From contig CAMJGL010000011.1 of the NCBI GenBank assembly GCA_946405205.1, positions 1-64,000 of the forward strand: 64,000 nt of DNA. The letters are read 5' to 3'. This DNA is from F23-B02 sp946405205 (GTDB lineage: Bacteria; Bacillota; Clostridia; Oscillospirales; Oscillospiraceae). Position numbers and translations under genes: made by a program. Positions 9,398 through 16,850 of the stretch are shown here, piece by piece. How positions within the stretch are numbered: the first letter of the stretch is position 1; every line of letters starts with the position of its first letter. Below the pieces are notes generated by a model. It did not search any database. It had not been told where the DNA came from and saw only the letters and a list, made by a program, of their open reading frames with translations.

Positions 9398-9421
9398 CGG
9401 CGTGCCCGAATGGGCACGCCG
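9398..9421 (-). terminator. Hairpin after the cyclodeaminase-family gene
   Basis: GGCGTGCCC and GGGCACGCC form a strong stem about 55 bases past the stop of the leftward gene at 9476. The U-rich tail on the minus strand is short (GTTTGTC), so termination may be partial. Confidence 0.55.
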
Positions 9422-9475
9422 CCTGTGCGAGGAGTGTGATTTATGGAAATTTTATGGGATAGCTGTTATACGGGA

Positions 9476-10630
9476 TCACTCGCACTGAGCGGGGTTTTCC
9501 CAGAGCAGGAGCTTGGTGCCGATGCCCTTTTCAAGCGCGGTATTGTACAGGTCATAGCCGAGGCCGAGATCGAACACTGCCATGCCGCAGGCGATGAAGC
9601 AGATGACGTCATCGTCGTTCTCGCGGCCCTTCTGCTCGCCGAGGATGATCTTGCCGATGGCAAGAGAATCGTCAAGCTGCTCCTTCAGGCCGTTGTCTAT
9701 CAGGTGGTAAATGGGGCCGCCGATAACGCCTCTGTAGTATTCTTCCTTATCGCCGGTGGCAATGGCGTCCTCGACATAGGCGTGGTGCAGGCCGATGTGG
9801 TCGTATACGACCTTCATCTTGGTCCACATACCGCCGTTCTTGGCGTACTCGCCGCCCTCTTCCTCGTCGAAGTGAACGGGGCCGGAGGCAAGGATGGTGC
9901 AGCCCTTCTTGACCCACTCGCCCTTGATGTTCAGGAACGCGGTGCGGGACGCGGCGACGGAGATAACGTCGGCCTGACGGACAGCGGTCTCCAGATCGGG
10001 CTCAACGACCGCCTCGACGCCGTACTTCTCGCGGATGTGCGCGGCAAGCTTCTCGGCGGGAGCGGGAGAATGGTTGTTGCAGATGACCTTCTTGACGTTG
10101 GGCAGCTCGGTGATGACAGCGTCAAGGCAGGAGGTGCCGATGGCGCCGCAGCCGATGCACAGCAGGACCTCAGAGTCCTTGCGGGCCAGATAGCGGGCCG
10201 CAACGCCGGGGACAGCGCCCGTGCGTGCTGCGCTTATGAGGTTTGCGCTCATGTAAGCGATAGGCTCGCCGGTCTCCTTGTTGTTGAGCGTTACCATCAG
10301 GACGGACCTCGGCAGGCCGACCTTCTTGTTGGCAGCGTTTGAGCCGTACCATTTCTGGCCGCATATGTCGAATCTGCCGCCCAGATACGCGGGCATTGCG
10401 ACAAAGCGGCGGTCGGGGCCGGCGACCGGCATATTGGGGAATTCGCTTTCCTTGGGGAATACGATGTACATACCGTGGTTATTGTGGTTGTTTCCGCCCA
10501 TCAGATAGTCGCCCTTGGCGAGAAGCGTGAAAACCTCCTCGGCGTTGTTGATGCACTTTTTCGCATCCAGAACGCCGGCGGCTATGGTATCAGGCTCGGA
10601 CATGTACAAAAACTCTGTTTTGTGACCCAT
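9476..10630 (-). CDS. Ornithine cyclodeaminase / mu-crystallin family protein
   Basis: The 384-aa protein has a dinucleotide-binding motif (LLCIGCGAIGTSCLDAV, about residues 180-196) and the family's split fold. Members include ornithine cyclodeaminase, ketimine reductases and Firmicute proteins often labelled tyramine oxidase subunit B. The active reaction cannot be fixed from sequence; reduction of a cyclic or linear imine or a related NAD(P)-linked step is plausible. The second ATG (10630) was chosen because AAGGAG is 8 bases away; the first (10636) would leave only 2. It is divergent from the AraC gene. Confidence 0.85.
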   Translation of the reverse strand: MGHKTEFLYMSEPDTIAAGVLDAKKCINNAEEVFTLLAKGDYLMGGNNHNNHGMYIVFPKESEFPNMPVAGPDRRFVAMPAYLGGRFDICGQKWYGSNAANKKVGLPRSVLMVTLNNKETGEPIAYMSANLISAARTGAVPGVAARYLARKDSEVLLCIGCGAIGTSCLDAVITELPNVKKVICNNHSPAPAEKLAAHIREKYGVEAVVEPDLETAVRQADVISVAASRTAFLNIKGEWVKKGCTILASGPVHFDEEEGGEYAKNGGMWTKMKVVYDHIGLHHAYVEDAIATGDKEEYYRGVIGGPIYHLIDNGLKEQLDDSLAIGKIILGEQKGRENDDDVICFIACGMAVFDLGLGYDLYNTALEKGIGTKLLLWENPAQCE

Positions 10631-10777
10631 GTTCATGGCTCCTTTCAGTAATAAAAATAATAACGTCTGCGATATATTAAACTTTACAATCTGAAACCGA
10701 TTAAGTCAACATCTTAACGCCCGCTTAGCAATATTGTATCAAAATCAGGTCATATTATTTCTTTTTTCTAAAAGTAA

Positions 10778-10807
10778 TTGACATATTCTCCGATAATGTG
10801 ATATTAT
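10778..10807 (+). promoter_or_regulatory. Promoter for the AraC-family gene
   Basis: TTGACA (10778-10783) and TATTAT (10802-10807) are 18 bases apart, some 85 bases before the AraC start, in a 260-base divergent region. The remainder of 10631-10890 is AT-rich and probably also holds the leftward promoter of the cyclodeaminase-family gene. Confidence 0.55.
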
Positions 10808-10890
10808 TTATTCGTAATTTCTGTACTAAACAGCACAAAATGTACTGATTTTTCTTCCAAAGCTTGCCGTTTTTTTGCGGAGGTGGCAGC

Positions 10891-11796
10891 ATGAAATCCA
10901 ATATAATTGCTGAAGGGGGCAGCGCGGCTCCCCGCGAGCTTACATTCGGCAGTATTCCGGCTTCGGTCTGTCACAATCATTCTGACGCCGGGGGAAATTT
11001 TGATGTGATGCATTGGCACAGCGAGGTACAGCTCTCTGTCGTTACATCCGGCAGGGTGCGTTTCCTTACGCGAGACTGTGAGTATGTGCTTGAAAAGGGC
11101 CAGGGTATCTTTCTCAACAGCAACCGCATACACATGGCCCGAAAGGACACGGAGGAGACGGACTGCTCCTATCTGTGCATCAGGTTCGATCCGGAGGAGC
11201 TGTGCGGCAGCCTTTGCGACAGCTATGCTGTCCCGCTCATCGCCGCGTCCGCGCCCGATGCCATACCCCTGCACGGCAAACGCTGGACCGGCGAGGTCTG
11301 CGCGCTCATGAACGAGCTGGCGGAGGTATATGCCCGCGCCGATGTAGGCTGCGAGCTGAGGATGCAGATAATCCTGCTTCAGATATGGCTGCTCATCTAC
11401 GAGAACTGCCGCGCCGAGGAGGACGAAGCGAAATACACCTCCTTTTCCGAAAAGCAGCGCATTGAGACCCTGTGCGGCTTTATAAACAACAACTACGCCG
11501 AAAAGATCTCGCTGAGCGATATCGCCAATTCCGCGCACATCAGCAACGGCGAATGCTGCCGGATTTTCAAGCGGCTGCTCAACATGACGCCGTTTCAGTA
11601 TCTCGTGCATGTCAGGCTTGCAAAAAGCGCCGAATTCCTCACCGACACCGATTACAGCATATCCCAGATCGCCCAGCACGTCGGCTTTTGCAGCAGCAGC
11701 TATTACACCAAGTGCTTCCGCAAGGAGTACGGCTGCGTTCCTCTTAAATACAGGCAGCGTTCAAACCGCCTGAGCTCCCCCGCAGCCAAGTCATAA
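10891..11796 (+). CDS. AraC family transcriptional regulator
   Basis: The 301-aa product has an N-terminal cupin-like sensing domain (about residues 20-160, with HWHSEVQLSVVTSGRVRFL) and a C-terminal double helix-turn-helix (about 195-295) with the family signature ISQIAQHVGFCSSSYYTKCF. The ATG at 10891 follows GCGGAGGTGG; an earlier in-frame start has no such site. Being divergent from the cyclodeaminase-family gene, it probably regulates that gene and itself. Confidence 0.88.
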   Translation: MKSNIIAEGGSAAPRELTFGSIPASVCHNHSDAGGNFDVMHWHSEVQLSVVTSGRVRFLTRDCEYVLEKGQGIFLNSNRIHMARKDTEETDCSYLCIRFDPEELCGSLCDSYAVPLIAASAPDAIPLHGKRWTGEVCALMNELAEVYARADVGCELRMQIILLQIWLLIYENCRAEEDEAKYTSFSEKQRIETLCGFINNNYAEKISLSDIANSAHISNGECCRIFKRLLNMTPFQYLVHVRLAKSAEFLTDTDYSISQIAQHVGFCSSSYYTKCFRKEYGCVPLKYRQRSNRLSSPAAKS

Positions 11797-11802
11797 AACC
11801 GA

Positions 11803-11840
11803 AAAAACGGCCCGGCACCGTGAAGTGCCGGGCCGTTTAT
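11803..11840. terminator. Bidirectional terminator
   Basis: AAACGGCCCGGCAC and GTGCCGGGCCGTTT form a 14-bp stem around CGTGAA between the convergent AraC and phosphatase genes, with A and T runs on either side. Confidence 0.88.
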
Positions 11841-11844
11841 CATT

Positions 11845-12321
11845 TTAACCGCGAGTGTTCTGTTCCGAGGTGCTCAGCAGCATGTCCAGCAGGCCGCGGC
11901 AGCCCTCCTCCACATCGCGCCAGGTCGCCTCGAAATCGTTGGTGTACCATGGATCGGCAACTTCACCGGGGCGATCGGTGAAGTCCATCAGCAGGTGCAG
12001 CTTGCCCTCGGGATCGCCGCCGCAGATGCGGAGCATATTGCGCAGATTCGCCTGATCCATGCCGATGAGCAGGTCGTACTCACCGTAGTCGCTGCGGCGG
12101 AGCTGCCGTGCGGTCTTACCCGCACAGGATATCCCATGCTCGGCCAGCTTTTTCCGTGCCGGCGGATAGACGGGGTTTCCGATCTCCTCGGTGCTGGTGG
12201 CCGCGGACCCGATATAAAACGCCTTCTCCAGTCCCGCCTTTTTCACCATATCCTTCATCACGAATTCCGCCATCGGGCTTCTGCAAATATTGCCGTGGCA
12301 CACAAAAAGTATTTTTATCAT
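11845..12321 (-). CDS. Low-molecular-weight protein tyrosine phosphatase
   Basis: The 158-aa protein carries the LMW-PTP P-loop C8-HGNIC-R14-S at its N-terminus and the downstream general-acid region DPWYTNDFEATW. The family dephosphorylates phosphotyrosine and, in Firmicutes, can counteract tyrosine kinases or act as a stress enzyme. The first 14 codons coincide with the left attachment repeat of the adjacent island (12279-12300). Its present 5' end (about 12287-12321) and promoter may therefore be supplied by the island, while the displaced end lies at 27380-27430. Confidence 0.9.
   Translation of the reverse strand: MIKILFVCHGNICRSPMAEFVMKDMVKKAGLEKAFYIGSAATSTEEIGNPVYPPARKKLAEHGISCAGKTARQLRRSDYGEYDLLIGMDQANLRNMLRICGGDPEGKLHLLMDFTDRPGEVADPWYTNDFEATWRDVEEGCRGLLDMLLSTSEQNTRG
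12279..12300. repeat. Left attachment site (attL) of the 15-kb island
   Basis: The 22-bp segment TTCTGCAAATATTGCCGTGG-CA matches 27388-27409 at 21 of 22 positions, including 14 identical bases in a row (ATATTGCCGTGGCA). It encodes the HGNICR part of the phosphatase P-loop. A Tn916-type integrase starts about 200 bases away, as expected for an attachment site. Confidence 0.75.
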
Positions 12322-12490
12322 AATCTCTATATTCCTTCATAAGCCTGAAAAACCTTGATATTGCAAGGGTTTCCGGGCTTAAGGTTTTTCTTCATTTTTT
12401 CATAAGTCTCTATAAATCTATGTAACCACACCACTCGGTGGTGTAGTGATTGGTGTAGTATTCTTAAGATACTACCACCATATTTGCTGT

Positions 12491-13693
12491 TTATCCAACA
12501 GCAACCTCCCTATCTTTTTGGGAGTCAGGGGACTGGCGAAACTGCGAAATCTTCGCCATCTGTTCCGCAGCGTGTGCGTAGCTTGCGTGGGTGTAAACGA
12601 GGGTGACGCCAGCGTCAGAGTGACCCATCAGGTACTGCAGGTTCTTAATGTCCATGCCATCATTTGCATAGTTCGTACAGAAAGTGTGTCGGAACACATG
12701 AGGGGTGATGTGCGGCAGAGGGGTGTCGGGATGGAGCTTTTTGTACTTCTTCATCGCCCATCGCATCTCATTTTCGATGTGAAGTGCGACCTTGGGATTA
12801 CCGTTCTTGTCCAGCATAATGAATCCGCTGTAGCCATCAATCATAGGTTCCGCCTTGACCTTTGGACGGCGCTCCAATATCTTTTTCAGAGCGTCATACA
12901 CCGCATCGGTCATCGGCAGATAGCGGCATCCGCTGCTCGTCTTGGTTTCCTCAACGTAGTATTTACCACTACGCTCACGAACCAACTGATGATCCACACG
13001 GATTCTGCGATTTTTGAAGTCCAGGTCCTTTCGGGTCAGACCGCAGAACTCGCTGACTCTCATACCGGTTTCCAGAAGCACCACAAACTCATCATAGTAT
13101 TTGGAGTAGGTTTTGTCGCCCTTGATGAAATTCATCCAGATCGCCAACTGTTCCTCGGTGAGTGCGGCTCTCGGCACCGTATCGTTCACCACCACATCCG
13201 TCAGCTTAAATATGAACGGATTTTTCCTGATCGCATCCTCATCGCAAGCCATCTGAAATGCGGGCTTAATGACACCTCGCACACTGGTGATGGTACTGTA
13301 ACCTCTGCCATCCTTTTGCAGTTTGGCGAACCACTGTTTGGCATCGGATACTTTAATGGTGCTGATTTTGCGATGACCGAAATCCTCTTTCTTGACCAGA
13401 TTCAAAACAAACTGATAACCGACCTGTGTGTTATAGCGCACGCCTTTCTTCAGGCTGATGTACTTCTCCAACAGTTCAATTACCGTAATCTGTCCTGCTT
13501 CATAGTCAATACCATCATCAAACTGCTTCTGAATTGCTTTCTCTTTCTGACGAAGTTCCTGTAAAGTAGGAGCATAAACGCATTGCCTTTTGCCTCGGCA
13601 ATCAGTGTACCTGTACTGATAGATCCCATCCTTTCTCTGGCTTTCACCTGTTTTCAGGACACGCCCTTTTGAGTCTTTTCTTTTTTCGCTCAA
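12491..13693 (-). CDS. int: Tyrosine recombinase, Tn916 integrase type
   Basis: The 400-aa protein resembles Tn916 Int in length and order: an N-terminal DNA-binding domain (SEKRKDSKGRVLKTGESQRK), a SAM-like core-binding domain and a catalytic domain with HVFRHTF, LMGHSDAGVT and the nucleophile region VYTHAS. It integrates and excises the island. I place the start at the TTG of 13693, which follows AAAGGAGAT and gives the SEKR terminus typical of the family; the open frame continues upstream without a good start. Confidence 0.92.
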   Translation of the reverse strand: MSEKRKDSKGRVLKTGESQRKDGIYQYRYTDCRGKRQCVYAPTLQELRQKEKAIQKQFDDGIDYEAGQITVIELLEKYISLKKGVRYNTQVGYQFVLNLVKKEDFGHRKISTIKVSDAKQWFAKLQKDGRGYSTITSVRGVIKPAFQMACDEDAIRKNPFIFKLTDVVVNDTVPRAALTEEQLAIWMNFIKGDKTYSKYYDEFVVLLETGMRVSEFCGLTRKDLDFKNRRIRVDHQLVRERSGKYYVEETKTSSGCRYLPMTDAVYDALKKILERRPKVKAEPMIDGYSGFIMLDKNGNPKVALHIENEMRWAMKKYKKLHPDTPLPHITPHVFRHTFCTNYANDGMDIKNLQYLMGHSDAGVTLVYTHASYAHAAEQMAKISQFRQSPDSQKDREVAVG

Positions 13694-13784
13694 TTTCGAT
13701 CTCCTTTCAACGAAAAGGAGTCTTGATGTGACATCTACATGATACCACACCAAGACCCCTTTTTCTATGACTAATCTGCAAATA

Positions 13785-13982
13785 TTAGATGGAAAATGCC
13801 TGTTCGATGAACTTATCAAACAAGCGCTTTTTAATCAGCCGCTTGTTGCCCACCCAAAGGACAAAATTGCAATTCTTATCGTTGGTAATCTCGCGCAGTT
13901 TGCCGGTTCCGATACCGGAATATGCTGCAGCTTCTTCTAAAGTTAAATTCGACTTTTCCCAAATAGGAACTTCTTTTACCAT
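13785..13982 (-). CDS. xis: Excisionase, Tn916 Xis type
   Basis: This 65-aa basic protein matches the Tn916 Xis pattern (IPIWE followed by LTLEEAAAYSGIGTGKLREI and GNKRLIKKRLFDKFI). It directs the integrase towards excision. ATG 13982 is preferred over 13988 because AGGAGG lies 9 bases upstream. It is just upstream of int on the same strand, the usual xis-int order. Confidence 0.88.
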   Translation of the reverse strand: MVKEVPIWEKSNLTLEEAAAYSGIGTGKLREITNDKNCNFVLWVGNKRLIKKRLFDKFIEQAFSI

Positions 13983-14129
13983 GGGCATTTACCTCCTCTT
14001 TTCAACGGTGAATTTCCTGTTTCTGATGATTACATCATTTCCGCTGTCCGTGAAAATGATCTGACTTACTTTACATACTTCCTCCACCACTACGAGTCCA
14101 GACTGAATAAGCGAGTATACCGTTTCCTG

Positions 14130-15026
14130 TTGACAGAGGGAATTGACAGATACGACCCTCTGCGTTTTCTGGATTACAAGCTCAGTTGCGTTCTTGCCAT
14201 GTTGGAGTGTTTACAGAATTACGTTCCCGATAAGGGCGCAGACTTTCTGACCTATGCCCATCACTTCATCGGCAACGCTCTTCTGGATTGCCGCCGACAG
14301 GAAGAAGCAGGCTCGTTCAAATCTCTGGATGAGTACAAAGCCGCCCATGGTATTGCTTGGCTTTACAACAATTCCGACAAGAGCGCAAAGGAAGTTATTG
14401 CCGAGTATGCCGCCGAGCAGAACTGTTCCGAAGATACAGCCGCCGAGTATTTGACCCTTGCAAGACAGAACCGCAGCCGTGTGCCCTTTTACTCCACCAT
14501 GCAGGACGAGGACAGCGAGGAAACGGGAGAAGATGTTACCCGTGATGATAGTTGGAACTATGCGTATGTTCTCTGGAACGGGATTCGTGCTGATGCTGTG
14601 CAAACTGCCTTTGACAAACTCAGCCACAAGGAAAAGTATTTTCTTGAAAAGAGAAATGCCATCTGCATGAACTGCGGACGGGTGATGCCGTGGGACGAGC
14701 GTTATTCCTTTGAACAGCTTGCCACCGCTTACGAATACAGCAGCACCAGCGGCGCAGAACGAGCTTACAAGAAGATCGTGGACAAGCTGACCGGACTTCT
14801 GGTGGATGCCGGTGTTCTCGGTGTGGTGGAATTGAAGCTGACCGAGAAAAGCAAAAAAATCGCCACCGCTGCATACGGGTACAGAGCAGTACATCGGTAT
14901 GCCAACGACGACGATGAAGGGGGAGAAATACGATTTGACTTTTCTGCCGGAACAGCTGAAATTGCAAAGCTGGCAGACGGCGATTTGAGCAGATCGAACG
15001 TTTTTGCAAAAATCGCAATCCGCTAA
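14130..15026 (+). CDS. Sigma-70-like protein of mobile elements, start uncertain
   Basis: The 298-aa frame resembles the sigma-factor-like proteins of clostridial conjugative transposons (a helical segment with FLTYAHHFIGNALLDCRRQEEAGSF and a C-terminal region 4-like part). It would help RNA polymerase read element genes. No ATG fits: TTG 14130 is the first annotated start, but the frame stays open upstream to about 13959 and reads like protein (SDDYIISAVRENDLTYFTYF), overlapping the divergent xis start. The 5' end may be truncated or rearranged, or begin at an unusual codon. Confidence 0.65.
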   Translation: MTEGIDRYDPLRFLDYKLSCVLAMLECLQNYVPDKGADFLTYAHHFIGNALLDCRRQEEAGSFKSLDEYKAAHGIAWLYNNSDKSAKEVIAEYAAEQNCSEDTAAEYLTLARQNRSRVPFYSTMQDEDSEETGEDVTRDDSWNYAYVLWNGIRADAVQTAFDKLSHKEKYFLEKRNAICMNCGRVMPWDERYSFEQLATAYEYSSTSGAERAYKKIVDKLTGLLVDAGVLGVVELKLTEKSKKIATAAYGYRAVHRYANDDDEGGEIRFDFSAGTAEIAKLADGDLSRSNVFAKIAIR

Positions 15027-15575
15027 ATCCTGAAACTCTCCATGAGTGAGCTTCCGAAGAAATTGACGCTTCCCTTTGAGTTGGAAATGGAGAAAATACG
15101 ATACGGGAGCTGATCGCTGCGGCGGGTTTGTGGCCCTCTGGCTCCCCCGGTGATGCTGCTGCCGCCGTAAAGCGTTTGTCCGCCCGGGACAACCCCTTTT
15201 CAGCGTCAGCGGTCGCCAAAGGTCTAACACACTATACTTTGCCCGCAAAGTGTGTGCCAACAGGGTGCTCCGCGCCCCTATTGGAAACCCCGCGCCAAGG
15301 GGATTTTCCCCTTTGGATGCCCCAATATTTTTGACTGCAAAAGGGTACCCAAACCATCAAAACCGGTTTTGATCTCGTGTCGTCAAAAATAGAAAATCCG
15401 AAAAATCTCCTCGCAGCGGCTTGGAGAAATTTCGGATTTTCGTCCATGGGAGTTTGCTGCGGATTTGCAAATTCCCATGGAGGAGCTGCGGTGGAAACGA
15501 GGGGGGGTGGTCGATGAGTTCGAGGATTTCCTATCTGGCACTGCTCCTGTTTTGATAAACATTTCGCTGTGCTCA
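15027..15575. other. Hairpin-rich non-coding region, possible oriT
   Basis: No convincing gene is present apart from a 23-codon frame at 15041. Several stem-loops occur. The first, 15227-15256, has CTTTGC and GCAAAG around CC with outer ACACAC and GTGTG. The second, 15296-15317, has CCAAGGGGA and TCCCCTTTGG. The third is a long stem whose arms lie at about 15390-15408 and 15424-15442. The fourth, 15445-15481, has CCATGGGA and TCCCATGG. The first resembles hairpins found at transfer origins; assigning oriT is inference because no relaxase gene remains. Confidence 0.45.
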
Positions 15576-15968
15576 TCAAGCAAAATACTCACTTGCGTTA
15601 AAGCTGAAAGTTCCAAATTCCTCTGGGAACATCTGCGGAAGCCAATCAGCCTTATCTTGAATCTGCTGTACGATGCCGGATATATCGTACTCCGAATGCC
15701 GCTTTGCGGCTTTCAGAAAATCAAGAATTTCATTTCCATTGATCCGCTCATCATAGCTGGTGTACATATCAATGACGCTGTTTGCCTCCGGGTTTTCAGA
15801 AATCATGCTGTTGTAGGAAATGAAAAGGAAGTCATCTTTCAGGAAGTGGTTACTGTATCTACTCGGGACATATTTCATATCCACGACACCCTTGGCGGAC
15901 AGATATCCGAAACACTTGTAGTACCTGCCATACACATACCATTCCGGTAAATCTTCAGCCTTAATCAT
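15576..15968 (-). CDS. Hypothetical protein at the end of the restriction operon
   Basis: I do not recognise this 130-aa aromatic-rich protein (starts MIKAEDLPEWYVYGRYYK). It is last in the leftward hsd operon. The ATG at 15968 overlaps the stop of a 38-codon frame (16077-15961) that has a better ribosome-binding site, so the two may be coupled or may be one gene split by a frameshift. The same frame can also be extended to an ATG at 16037, but without a ribosome-binding site. Confidence 0.55.
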   Translation of the reverse strand: MIKAEDLPEWYVYGRYYKCFGYLSAKGVVDMKYVPSRYSNHFLKDDFLFISYNSMISENPEANSVIDMYTSYDERINGNEILDFLKAAKRHSEYDISGIVQQIQDKADWLPQMFPEEFGTFSFNASEYFA

Positions 15969-16077
15969 AAATCGCTTTGGCAAAGAGATATCCATCTTCG
16001 TTCTCAACATAGACATGCTGACGATCAGCGCAGACAATCTTTTGTACTGTGTATAGATTACTGTGAAATCTTTTCAA
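15961..16077 (-). CDS. Small ORF, possibly the 5' part of the next gene
   Basis: A TTG-started 38-codon frame follows GGGAGG at 8 bases' distance and encodes a protein-like sequence ending VENEDGYLFAKAIYD. Its stop overlaps the ATG of the downstream 130-aa frame. Either this is a tiny coupled gene, or one base has been lost between two halves of one gene. Confidence 0.4.
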   Translation of the reverse strand: MKRFHSNLYTVQKIVCADRQHVYVENEDGYLFAKAIYD

Positions 16078-16133
16078 TACAAATCCCTCCCCACGTCAAA
16101 AAACTCAATTCCAATTTTTCCAGACAGCGTCTG

Positions 16134-16850
16134 TTATTTCTCGAAATTGGAATCCATGTAATCCAACTTACTTTCGTTCAACAGTTTCTTGCGCTCCTGC
16201 CATTGAGGCATGTGCTGATCTAAAACAGCAACAAATTCTGGGCCATGATTTTTGACTTTCAGGTGCGCCAGCTCATGCAGGATTACATACTCGAGGCACT
16301 CTATTGGCTTCTTCGCCAACTGCAGATTCAGCCAAATCTTTCGGGTATTTGTGTTGCAAGTGCCCCATTTGGTGGTCATGTATTTGCTTTGCCACCCGCT
16401 GCAATACAGGCCGGTAATCTTTTCCCACTTGGGAAGATATTTTGCAACCTCTCGTTTTAACTGCTCTCGATACCACTCGTTGACAAACGCCTCGCGTTGC
16501 TTTGCCGTACTTTCCTTACGGACTGTCAGGATAGCTTTGTCACCCGAGAACACAAGAGAATTCCCTTTGTAGCTATACTCGACCTGCAGAAAGTACTGCC
16601 GCCCCCAAACATACAGCGATTCTCCAGAAACATACTGCCGCTCACTTTGGCGTGGCTGCTGTTGAAACTTCTCCTGCTGTTTTTTAATCCAGCCAAGTTT
16701 TGTCCGAACAAACATCGTGATTGCTTCATCTGTCAGTCTCACAGGTGCTGACACACGAACTCTACCGTCCGGTGGCAGCACGGAGAGATGCATATTCTTA
16801 ATGTTTTTTCTGATAACTTCCACAGAAATATTGGAAACAACTATCTGCAT
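16134..16850 (-). CDS. YgjP/DUF45-type metallopeptidase-like protein
   Basis: The 238-aa protein contains the zinc-binding signature HELAHL (within VILHELAHLKVKNHG) and a downstream conserved segment ending HMPQWQERK, as in the YgjP family often found beside type I hsdR genes. The biochemical role of that family is not settled; a protease-like fold is expected. Its ATG overlaps the hsdR stop codon, implying translational coupling. Confidence 0.85.
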   Translation of the reverse strand: MQIVVSNISVEVIRKNIKNMHLSVLPPDGRVRVSAPVRLTDEAITMFVRTKLGWIKKQQEKFQQQPRQSERQYVSGESLYVWGRQYFLQVEYSYKGNSLVFSGDKAILTVRKESTAKQREAFVNEWYREQLKREVAKYLPKWEKITGLYCSGWQSKYMTTKWGTCNTNTRKIWLNLQLAKKPIECLEYVILHELAHLKVKNHGPEFVAVLDQHMPQWQERKKLLNESKLDYMDSNFEK

